Shown here: positions 1 through 6,900 of the stretch, piece by piece
How the letters are laid out: each line of letters begins with the position of its first letter
How positions within the stretch are numbered: the stretch's first letter is position 1
NCBI GenBank assembly: GCA_015232955.1
Contig: JADFYS010000091.1
Span: forward strand, 1 to 7,752
Direction: 5' to 3'
DNA: 7,752 nucleotides
Origin: Gammaproteobacteria bacterium
Lineage (GTDB): Bacteria; Pseudomonadota; Gammaproteobacteria; Thiohalomonadales; Thiohalomonadaceae
Made by a program: the position numbers and the translations under genes
The notes under the pieces: generated by a model
Told to the model about the DNA's origin: nothing
What the model saw: the letters and a program-made list of their open reading frames with translations, nothing else
Database searches by the model: none

Positions 1-32
1 GAGCAATTTTCTGTCTATTGCAAGGAGTTGTA

Positions 33-72
33 ACGCCGCAATGCGCCGCCACAAATGCGGCATTCGCGGTGT
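33..72. repeat. Long imperfect stem-loop
   Basis: The outer arms ACGCCGC (33-39) and GCGGTGT (66-72) pair with one G-T wobble. The inner arms AATGCGCCGC (40-49) and GCGGCATT (57-64) continue the stem with one bulged base on each side, leaving a loop of about 7 nt. A second perfect hairpin follows at 80-96. No T-tract follows on either strand, so this is not a standard intrinsic terminator. It could be a palindromic intergenic repeat or part of a structured RNA; only one copy is visible in this window. Confidence 0.5.
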
Positions 73-176
73 AGCGGAGTTCACCCAATAGGTGAAGCGG
101 AAATATTGTGAATTACATTGCATAATCATTAGGTTGATGTAAATGTGTAGCGGTCAACTGCGGATTTTAGGATTAT

Positions 177-193
177 GGGGCGGAAGATGCCCC
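177..193 (-). terminator. Weak terminator-like hairpin after the UDG-family gene
   Basis: GGGGC (177-181) and GCCCC (189-193) form a 5-bp GC stem with a 7-nt loop, starting about 24 bases beyond the minus-strand stop codon at 217. On the minus strand the stem is followed by ATAATCCTAAAAT, which is AT-rich but not a T-run. It may mark the 3' end of the minus-strand gene group, but it is a poor match to an intrinsic terminator. Confidence 0.25.
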
Positions 194-216
194 CACCACA
201 GCGGTGAACAACTCGC

Positions 217-966
217 TCACCCCTGCGGCCAGAGCTGCTGGAGCCGTGCTGCAAAGAGCTGGGGAAAGCGGCGGTACCAGAGTGCATTCAGGGGAGAGGG
301 GTGGGGCAGAGGATAGAGCCTTAACTGTCGTACTCTCCCCTCTTCTCCCTGCAGCTGGACGGGAATATTGTTACTAAAACGGTCGGGAGAGGTCCAGAAC
401 CGCTCCAGCTCCGCCCTGTCCGAACGCGACTGACCGATGCCGAACCAGAAAAAGGCCTCTCGCCCGAGCGTAATCACCGCCTCTCCTCGCCAGTGGCGGA
501 GGAGAAGGTCGGCCACCAAAGGGTGAAACTCTTTTTTGACCGCCATCGACCAAGCCCTGTTTCCGATCGGCTTATAGGGGACGGTGTTGGCCCAGAAAAA
601 GTGCTCCCCCATGGTAAGAGAGTCGGCAAAACCGGCCATCTCTCGCTGGTGAATGTGGTGGTAGGCAGCGGCCCGAATCTTCTGCCCCGCAGCCCCGACA
701 AAAGGGAGTTGATGGCGAACCTCCTCTCTCCCGGGATCCCTTCCGAAGAGGGCGATGGCGGCATCTGCACTCCCCCCCCCGATCACCGGTTGTAACGGAT
801 CCGCCCCCAGTTCACGGTAAGTATCACGGTCAAGCTGCTCCAGCGTCGCCGCCAGAGCACGAAATCCAACCTCAGAAATCGCCCTTGGCCCCGCGATGCA
901 TAATCTCCAGCATCTTCTCCCGCACCTCGATTGCCGATTTTTTGAGCTCTGGCTCCAGCGGCTCAC
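217..966 (-). CDS. Uracil-DNA glycosylase superfamily protein (start uncertain)
   Basis: Probably removes uracil or a related damaged base from DNA. Numbering from the GTG at 966, three superfamily motifs are visible: GRDPGREE (75-82) followed by PFVGAAGQ (88-95), the motif-A and water-activating region; FWANTVPYKPIGN (124-136), the strand seen in family 4-like enzymes; and PHPSPLN (221-227), the DNA-intercalating loop with its His. The four cysteines that bind 4Fe-4S in family 4 and 5 enzymes are absent from the conserved body, so this is a cluster-free relative. The start is unclear. The GTG at 966 would overlap the upstream DUF302 gene by 95 bp, and its first 30 or so residues are Arg/Cys-rich and look like an out-of-frame reading of that gene. 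Conserved-looking sequence begins near residue 36. The next canonical start (GTG, Val61, position 786) would remove it, and CTG codons at 858 and 843 are alternatives. A G9 tract encodes Gly63-65. Confidence 0.8.
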   Translation of the reverse strand: MSRWSQSSKNRQSRCGRRCWRLCIAGPRAISEVGFRALAATLEQLDRDTYRELGADPLQPVIGGGSADAAIALFGRDPGREEVRHQLPFVGAAGQKIRAAAYHHIHQREMAGFADSLTMGEHFFWANTVPYKPIGNRAWSMAVKKEFHPLVADLLLRHWRGEAVITLGREAFFWFGIGQSRSDRAELERFWTSPDRFSNNIPVQLQGEEGRVRQLRLYPLPHPSPLNALWYRRFPQLFAARLQQLWPQG

Positions 967-1450
967 CGCCGTGGATCATCATGTCCATATTGAGGGTGTA
1001 GAGCCAGAGCTTCCCCTCCTGATCCTCTACCATGGAGATCCGACACGGCATATAGGCGGAGAAGGCGTCACTGTAATCGAGCATCTGCTTGGCAATCAAT
1101 GAGTCGCAAAAGAGGTAGAACTTGACAAAACGGTAGGGTTCACCCGTTTTGGCCTCGACATCTTTATAGAGTGGAAGCTCACCAACATTGGAAAAATTCA
1201 GCTCATTCGCCACCATCTTCATCGACTCTTCAACATCTTCAGCGCTTAACCCCGGCTCTACCGGCACCTTCCATACCGTCGCTTCTGCCGCATTGTGGGT
1301 CTCGAGCAGATCCTGCATCATCTGCAGGTAGACCTCTTTCGCCCCGGGATCAAATTTACCCATCTCCTGATCCATTTTATGATAGAACCAACCGCCCCCA
1401 GCGACAGCGATCAGACCGATGATTGCCAACAGATTTTTAATAAATGACAT
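872..1450 (-). CDS. Membrane-anchored DUF302 domain protein
   Basis: A 192-residue protein of the DUF302 family, whose biochemical function is unknown. Residues 4-23 form a hydrophobic segment (NLLAIIGLIAVAGGGWF) that should act as a signal anchor, placing the rest in the periplasm. The family signature is in the second half: FYLFCDS (111-117), YMPCRISMVED (133-143) and the strand KLWLYTLNMDMM (147-158). Cys115 and Cys136 are the only cysteines. The start at 1450 is well supported by GGGAGGAG nine bases upstream. The gene lies 125 bp downstream of the midA-like gene on the same strand, and its end meets the glycosylase gene, so the two downstream genes are probably co-transcribed. In other bacteria DUF302 proteins occur near sulfur, metal or redox genes, but nothing here fixes a role. 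Confidence 0.85.
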   Translation of the reverse strand: MSFIKNLLAIIGLIAVAGGGWFYHKMDQEMGKFDPGAKEVYLQMMQDLLETHNAAEATVWKVPVEPGLSAEDVEESMKMVANELNFSNVGELPLYKDVEAKTGEPYRFVKFYLFCDSLIAKQMLDYSDAFSAYMPCRISMVEDQEGKLWLYTLNMDMMIHGGEPLEPELKKSAIEVREKMLEIMHRGAKGDF

Positions 1451-1459
1451 CTTTGGGTA

Positions 1460-1467
1460 CTCCTCCC
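1460..1467 (-). promoter_or_regulatory. Strong Shine-Dalgarno of the DUF302 gene
   Basis: On the minus strand this reads GGGAGGAG, nine bases before the ATG at 1450. It is the best ribosome binding site in the window and fixes that start. Confidence 0.75.
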
Positions 1468-1482
1468 GTTAGTTGTTTGGTG

Positions 1483-1525
1483 CCCTGGCACTCCACCCTA
1501 TATTGAGTGGTACTGCCCGCCAGGG
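1483..1525 (-). other. Inverted repeat in the leader of the DUF302 gene
   Basis: CCCTGGC (1483-1489) pairs with GCCAGGG (1519-1525). An inner pairing ACTC (1490-1493) with GAGT (1505-1508) is possible but leaves an asymmetric bulge. It lies between the midA-like gene and the DUF302 gene, about 15 bases upstream of the Shine-Dalgarno. No T-run follows on the minus strand, so a terminator is unlikely. It may be a leader or mRNA-processing structure. Confidence 0.35.
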
Positions 1526-1575
1526 GATAATATCACGCTGTCTGCGGAAAAGGTACGACTACGCAAGGGGAGCCA

Positions 1576-2766
1576 TCAGAGACGATGGCGATGATCAAGC
1601 AGGGAAAAAGCAGATGGCGTGAAGGGGTGGTGACAACCCAGCGCCATCACCTTAAATAGCTCCCCCATCTCTGCAGGCAGCGTCAGGAGCTTAAGGGCAT
1701 GATTCTGCGCCATCTGCTGCTGCGGGGAGAGTGAGGCGCTGAGATGCTCTACAATCCCTGCGCCAAGGAGAAACTGCCCTTGCGGAGTGAACCCCCGTAC
1801 CTCCATCCCCACCTCCAGCGCTGCATCGGCAACCGCCGTAAAATCGACATGGGCGGTGATATCCTGTAGTCCGGGATAGAAGAAGGGATCACTATGAGCA
1901 CGGTGCTGATAGTGGCACATCATGGTGCCACTGCTCCGTTGGGGGTGATAAAACTCCGCTTGCGGAAAGCCGTAGTCAATGATGAGGATGGTGGCCCTGT
2001 CGATAAAGGTCGGCAGTGTCCGCACCCAGTCGGCCGCCTGGAGGGAGATCTCCGTGGAGTATCCCGATGGCAACTGCTGCAGGGCGGCGATGTTATTTAT
2101 CGCCACGGACAGGGGTTCGTCCGGAGTGAGGAGTCTTGCCGCCTCCCACAGCGTACCCTCCATCACCTCTACCCCCAGCTCAATCCACCCATCCCTAAGT
2201 TGATAGATACGGCTAAAAGGGAGGGCATCCAAGAGCTCATTCGCGAGCACCACGCCACGAAAACCGGGAGAGGGGAGCTGCTCAAGCCACTCCACCCGAG
2301 AGCGTAGATGGGGACAGCTCTGCTCTAACCGCTGCCGCTGCCGCTGCTGAAGATCGGCGCTCACCTCCAGCAACAGATAGCGTTGCGGCAGCTGCTGTAG
2401 CCGCTCCAGCTCGAGCAAGATCTCCGCCGCCATCACCCCGCTACCACCACCAAATTCGAGAATATCTCCCCCGCCTAACTGCTGCAGCACCTCTGCCGCC
2501 TGTCGCGCCAGCGCCTGCGAAAAGAGGGGAGAGATCTCGGGCGCAGTGGTAAAGTCCCCCCCCCGTCCCAATTTATGGCTGCCACTACTGTAGTAACCGA
2601 GAGCGGGGGCGTAGAGGGCGAGAGTCATAAACCGTTCAAAACTGATATAGTCGTCAGAGGCCTCAACCTCAGCCACAATTTCGGCGGTCACCTGCGCCGA
2701 GTGTTGGCGGGCCGCCAACGAAGGTTGCGGTAGTGCGGCGTCGTTTGCAGCAGGCATCGGTCTCAT
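1576..2766 (-). CDS. MidA/NDUFAF7-family SAM-dependent methyltransferase (COG1565)
   Basis: A 396-residue class I methyltransferase of the family that includes mitochondrial NDUFAF7 and Dictyostelium MidA. NDUFAF7 methylates an arginine of a complex I subunit; the bacterial substrate is not settled. Visible motifs: GYYSSG (57-62), GRGGDFTTAPEIS (67-79, a family hallmark), the SAM-binding loop LEFGGGSG (103-110), NELLDALP (176-183), the conserved GTMMCHYQHRAHSDPF (280-295), QDITAHVDFT (301-310) and GQFLLGAG (330-337). Length is typical. The ATG at 2766 gives MRPMPAAND; a second ATG at 2757 is equally possible, because neither has a clear Shine-Dalgarno. A MITE-like repeat ends 14 bp upstream of the start, so most of the 5' leader is repeat sequence. 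A G9 tract (2556-2564) encodes the RGGD part of the hallmark motif. The DUF302 and glycosylase genes follow on the same strand. Confidence 0.9.
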   Translation of the reverse strand: MRPMPAANDAALPQPSLAARQHSAQVTAEIVAEVEASDDYISFERFMTLALYAPALGYYSSGSHKLGRGGDFTTAPEISPLFSQALARQAAEVLQQLGGGDILEFGGGSGVMAAEILLELERLQQLPQRYLLLEVSADLQQRQRQRLEQSCPHLRSRVEWLEQLPSPGFRGVVLANELLDALPFSRIYQLRDGWIELGVEVMEGTLWEAARLLTPDEPLSVAINNIAALQQLPSGYSTEISLQAADWVRTLPTFIDRATILIIDYGFPQAEFYHPQRSSGTMMCHYQHRAHSDPFFYPGLQDITAHVDFTAVADAALEVGMEVRGFTPQGQFLLGAGIVEHLSASLSPQQQMAQNHALKLLTLPAEMGELFKVMALGCHHPFTPSAFSLLDHRHRL

Positions 2767-2780
2767 AACGACACCCGATT

Positions 2781-2999
2781 ATGTACCCAAGATAGCTGAA
2801 AATTCTGGCCCCAGAAAGCCGATAAGCGCGACTCTTCTCGGCTCTGGCTCCTGCTTCGCACTACCTCCTGCATCCTTAGCAGTCGTAGTCGTGCGTTATT
2901 CATTTTTCGAATATGATGACTATTCATGCAAATTCATCCCTTGAACAGCCACACTTCCCGACGCCCTGAAACCCTCTGTTTCCAACTCTCTTGAGATAT
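2781..2999 (-). mobile_element. MITE-like dispersed repeat, complete copy
   Basis: About 219 bp fills almost the whole gap between the nuclease gene (stop at 3016) and the midA-like start (2766). The left end, ATGTACCCAAGATAGCTGAA, and the reverse complement of the right end, ATATCTCAAGAGAGTTGGAA, form imperfect terminal inverted repeats (about 14 of 22 with one gap). CGATT lies directly against both ends (2776-2780 and 3000-3004), consistent with a 5-bp target duplication. An internal hairpin pairs AGCCGA (2817-2822) with TCGGCT (2838-2843) and extends inward after a mismatch. The right end matches the partial copy at 7691-7752 closely, in opposite orientation, which shows that the sequence is dispersed. 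It encodes no transposase and would depend on one elsewhere. Its orientation here is set by the match to the second copy. Confidence 0.6.
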
Positions 3000-3015
3000 C
3001 GATTCACCAAACAAT

Positions 3016-3867
3016 TCATTCCACCTCCTCAATTTGACGCGGATCTTTCAATCGCACTACCGGCTCGCCGCGGCTCTGCTGTACCCAGCCCCGGACGGTG
3101 AGTCGCCTCCCTTTGAAGGTGGCCGGTGCCCGTTCTGCCCGACTGAACTGTTCCTCATCCTCTTTCTGAATCATCACCTTCACCTCATTGGCGAAGCGGA
3201 GGATCCAGAGACGCTTTCGCTCTTCAACCGCGACCACCACCCCTTGCAGCCGGCGAAAGGTGTTGCGATAACGCCCTGCTGTAGCGATATCGGTTATCTG
3301 AAACTGTGGTAGTGTCCAGATCCCCAACTTCTCCTGCCGCGCCTGCGCCTCCGCCTCGAGATAGGCGTCGGCCCGACTGACATTGGGGGGATGAAAAACC
3401 ACATGGGCCAATCCTCGACGCAACAACAACTGGTTAATATCCTCCACCTCCTCACTGCCAAGATAGGCGAGGATGCGTCCATAGTGATCCTTGCGTTCAA
3501 TATCCGGGGTGATACGCACCTCTTTTCCCTCGACCAACTGCTGTAACGCCAACTTTGCCGCACTCCCCCCCGCCTCCGCGGGCCGATCCCGGTGGGCCAC
3601 CTCCGGGGTGTTGATACCAATAAGCCGGACACGGCGCCACCCCTCCAGTTGCACGGTATCCCCATCAAAGACCCGTTTTACCATCGCCGTTGTCGTTGCA
3701 CCACTGATCACCTCGATGGTGGTGTGTTCCAGATCCTGTTGCGGCGGTTGATCGGTGTAGTGGATGCGACCGGCCCCATCCTGCCAGCGAAAAACGGTCG
3801 CCGCCACAAGCTGCACCCCGAACCAGAACAGAAGTAGCAACAGCACAAGTGGTCTGGCGCGACTCAT
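3016..3867 (-). CDS. Secreted DUF4124 / staphylococcal-nuclease-like protein
   Basis: A 283-residue exported protein. Residues 6-23 are a signal peptide (LVLLLLLFWFGVQLVAA), and cleavage after LVAA is plausible. Next comes a DUF4124 domain (about 24-57, VFRWQDGAGRIHYTDQPP), a small beta module common on gammaproteobacterial envelope proteins. The thermonuclease-fold domain (about 62-186) has FDGDTV (67-72), RLIGINTPE (81-89) and DHYGRILAYL (127-136). Arg81, Glu89 and Arg131 match the catalytic Arg35, Glu43 and Arg87 of staphylococcal nuclease. Asp70 is kept in the metal site, but the position equivalent to Asp40 is Asn86, a change I believe other bacterial homologues share. The C-terminal part (205-283, LQGVVVAVEE to RGWVQQSRG) is beta-rich and may be a second OB-like domain. 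The start at 3867 has AAAGAGGG nine bases upstream. The gene is divergent from metH. Confidence 0.88.
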   Translation of the reverse strand: MSRARPLVLLLLLFWFGVQLVAATVFRWQDGAGRIHYTDQPPQQDLEHTTIEVISGATTTAMVKRVFDGDTVQLEGWRRVRLIGINTPEVAHRDRPAEAGGSAAKLALQQLVEGKEVRITPDIERKDHYGRILAYLGSEEVEDINQLLLRRGLAHVVFHPPNVSRADAYLEAEAQARQEKLGIWTLPQFQITDIATAGRYRNTFRRLQGVVVAVEERKRLWILRFANEVKVMIQKEDEEQFSRAERAPATFKGRRLTVRGWVQQSRGEPVVRLKDPRQIEEVE

Positions 3868-3914
3868 GGTAGAATTCCCTCTTTCAATAGCGTATTCCCG
3901 AGCAGATCCCTATT
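3868..3914. promoter_or_regulatory. 47-bp divergent promoter region between the nuclease gene and metH
   Basis: Both genes start from this gap, so their promoters must lie in it or run into the opposite coding starts. The nuclease Shine-Dalgarno (minus-strand AAAGAGGG, 3877-3884) is clear. The metH side has no recognisable Shine-Dalgarno before the ATG at 3915. I see no strong -35/-10 pair, no MetJ-type AGACGTCT operator, and no room for a cobalamin or SAH riboswitch. Confidence 0.45.
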
Positions 3915-6900
3915 ATGCCCCGAACAGTTTCTGAAAACAGCCACCACCACCCTTTATTGCGTCAACTCGAACAGCGGATCCTCATCCTCGACGGGGCGAT
4001 GGGGACCATGATCCAGCGCCACCGTCTCGATGAAGCGGCGTACCGCGGGGAGCGTTTCCGTGACTGGCCATCGGATCTCAAAGGCAATAACGACCTCCTC
4101 AACCTCACTCAGCCGGAGATTATCCGCGGCATCCATCGCCAGTATCTCGAGGCCGGGGCCGATATCATCGAGACCAACACCTTCAACTCCACCGCTGTTT
4201 CGATGGAAGATTACGGGATGCAGGGGCTGATCTATGAACTCAACCTCGAGGGGGCGAAGATCGCACGAGAGGCGTGTGATGAGCTAAACCGCAAGGATCG
4301 TCCCCGTTTTGTCGCAGGGGTGCTCGGCCCCACCGGCCGCACCTGCTCCCTCTCTCCCGATGTTAACAATCCGGGGCTACGCAACATCAACTTTGACCAG
4401 TTGGTAAGTGCATACTCTGAGTCGATTCGCGGTCTGGTGGATGGTGGTGCCGATCTCCTGCTGGTGGAGACCATCTTCGACACCCTCAACGCCAAGGCGG
4501 CGCTCTTCGCCATTGATGAGTTTTTCGCCGAGGAGGAGACCGAACTGCCGATCATCATCTCCGGCACCATCACCGACGCCTCTGGCCGCACCCTGTCGGG
4601 ACAGACGGTAGAGGCGTTCTGGAACTCGCTGCGCCACGCCCGCCCCCTCAGTTTCGGCTTTAACTGCGCTCTGGGGGCAAAAGAGCTGCGGCAGTATGTG
4701 GAGGAGATCGCCAGCCGCGTCGACTGCAGGGTCAATGTCCACCCCAATGCCGGCCTCCCCAACGCCTTTGGCGAATATGATGAAAGCCCGGAGACCATGG
4801 CGCAACAGTTGGGAGCGTGGGCAGAGCAGGGGCTGCTCAATATCATCGGTGGCTGCTGCGGTACCACCCCCGACCACATCGCCGCCATCGCCGCTGCGGT
4901 CGCCCCATTCCCGCCACGGCAGATCCCGCAGCTCTCCCCCCACTGCCGCCTGGCGGGGCTGGAGAGTTTCAATATCAGCGAGGAGAGCCTCTTCGTCAAT
5001 GTCGGTGAACGGGCCAATGTCACCGGCTCTGCCCGCTTTAAACGGCTGATTCTCGAAGGAGAGTTTGATCAGGCGCTGGAGATCTGCCGTGAACAGGTGG
5101 AGAGCGGGGCGCAGGTGATCGACATCAATATGGATGAGGCGATGCTCGACGGCCGGCAGGCGATGGTCACCTTTCTCAACCTCATCGCCTCGGAGCCGGA
5201 TATCTCCCGCGTCCCGGTGATGCTCGACTCCTCGAAATGGGAGATCATCGAGGCGGGGCTAAAGGCGATACAGGGGAAGGGGATCGTCAACTCCATCTCC
5301 CTCAAGGAGGGGGAGGCCCCCTTCCTGAAACACGCCCGTCTCATCAAACGCTACGGCGCCGCAGTGGTCGTAATGGCCTTTGATGAACAGGGGCAGGCCG
5401 ACACCCTGGAGCGCAAAAAAGAGATCTGCCGCCGCAGCTACCAACTGCTGCGGGATGAGGTGGGCTTTGCGGTGGAGGATATCATCTTCGACCCCAACAT
5501 CTTCGCCATCGCCACCGGCATCAGCGAGCACAACAACTACGCGGTCGATTTTATCGAGGCGACACGCTGGATTAAGGAGAACCTCCCCCACGCCATGGTC
5601 TCGGGCGGGGTCTCCAATGTCTCGTTCTCTTTCCGCGGTAACAATCCGCTACGCGAGGCGATCCACTCCGTCTTTCTCTACCACGCGATCCAAGCGGGGA
5701 TGGATATGGGGATCGTCAACGCCGGACAGCTCGCGGTCTATGACGACCTCCCTCCGGATCTACGCGAGGCGGTGACCGATGTCGTCCTCAACCGCAGCCC
5801 CGAAGCGACCGAAAAGCTGCTGGAGATGGCAGAACAGTTTCGCAGTAGCGGCGCCGGTGAGAGCAGATCTGAACAGCAGGCGTGGCGGGATCTTCCGCCG
5901 CAAGAGCGGCTGCAACACGCTCTGGTGAAAGGGATCGACAGCCATGTCGTTGCCGATGTCGATGAGGTTCGGCTCGAGCTGGGGGATGCCCTCACCGTCA
6001 TCGAAGGGCCACTGATGGCGGGAATGAACCGGGTGGGCGATCTCTTTGGCGAGGGGAAGATGTTCCTACCACAGGTTGTAAAGTCGGCGCGGGTGATGAA
6101 AAAGGCGGTGGCGGAGCTTCTCCCCTATATCGAGGCCGGAAGCGATGGCAGCAGCCGGAGTAACGGCAAGATCCTGCTGGCGACGGTCAAGGGGGATGTC
6201 CACGACATCGGCAAAAATATTGTCGGGGTGGTGCTGCAGTGCAATAACTTTGAGATTATCGACCTCGGGGTGATGGTACCGACCGCGAAGATCCTCGAAC
6301 AGGCACAGGCGCAGAAGGTCGATATCATCGGTCTCTCCGGCCTCATCACCCCCTCGCTTGAGGAGATGGAGCAGGTGGCACAGGAGCTGGAGCGGCTTGA
6401 TCTCACCATCCCCCTCCTCATCGGCGGAGCCACCACCTCCAAAGCGCACACTGCGGTGAAGATCGATCCCCACTACCGCCAACCTACCGTCTGGGTCAAA
6501 GACGCCTCGCGTGCGGTCGGGGTCGCCCAGAGCCTTATCGGCCAGCAGCGAGAGGCGTTTACCGCGGCGCTGGCAGAGGAGTACCAAGAGGTTCGGGAGC
6601 GCCACGCGCGCAAACACCACCAGTCGACGCTGGTCTCACTACAGCAGGCACGGCAGAACCGCTTGCAGATCGACTGGCAGAGCTACCTTCCCCCCAAACC
6701 GCGGAAACTCGGTGCCACCCTTTACGATGATATCCCGCTGCAGGAGCTGATCGATTTTATCGACTGGACCTTCCTCTTTCACGCCTGGGAACTGAAAGGG
6801 CGCTACCCGCAGATCCTCGATGATGAGCACAAGGGCGAAGAGGCGCGCAAACTGTTTGATGATGCGCGCAAGATGCTGCGCAGGATCATTAAAGAGGGGT

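Larger units (their letters stand above)
1..216. other. Non-coding structured stretch downstream of the UDG-family gene
   Basis: I see no convincing gene here. The stretch holds a long imperfect stem-loop (33-72), a perfect 6-bp hairpin TTCACC/GGTGAA with a 5-nt loop (80-96), an AT-rich inverted repeat TTACAT/ATGTAA (113-118 and 137-142) and a GC hairpin GGGGC/GCCCC (177-193). The word TGTAGCGG occurs twice, near 70-77 and 145-152. A 16-codon ORF (41-91, plus strand, starting MRRHKCGIRG) follows an AAGGAG at 22-27, but the spacing is long (13 nt) and the ORF lies inside the hairpins, so I do not call it a gene. Confidence 0.6.

Noticed and set aside
71..78. GTAGCGGA-like words that recall a conserved 16S rRNA segment
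   Set aside because: Only a few bases match and the surrounding sequence does not resemble rRNA.
41..91. 16-codon ORF after AAGGAG (MRRHKCGIRG...)
   Set aside because: Very short, spacing too long, and its sequence is dictated by the two hairpins it lies in.
33..142. Possible integron attC site
   Set aside because: The arms lack the expected core sites and no cassette gene or integrase is visible.
872..966. Cys-rich N-terminus (Cys15, Cys19, Cys23) of the longest glycosylase frame, resembling iron-sulfur ligands
   Set aside because: These codons overlap the end of the DUF302 gene, which has strong coding evidence in its own frame. The Arg/Cys-rich composition is typical of an out-of-frame reading.
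1894..2307. Plus-strand open frame inside the midA-like gene
   Set aside because: Antisense shadow of a gene with clear family motifs; no recognisable protein features.
2803..2816. TTCTGG/CCAGAA palindrome followed by TTTT on the minus strand as a terminator of the nuclease gene
   Set aside because: The loop would be only 2 nt, leaving a weak 5-bp stem, and it lies at the far side of the repeat, just before the midA-like gene.
4232..5023. Long open frames on the minus strand inside metH (also 4377-4943, 6066-6620 and 6639-7370)
   Set aside because: They lie opposite a fully conserved gene, have low-complexity Ser/Arg/Gly-rich translations and show no recognisable domain. They follow from the GC-rich codon pattern.
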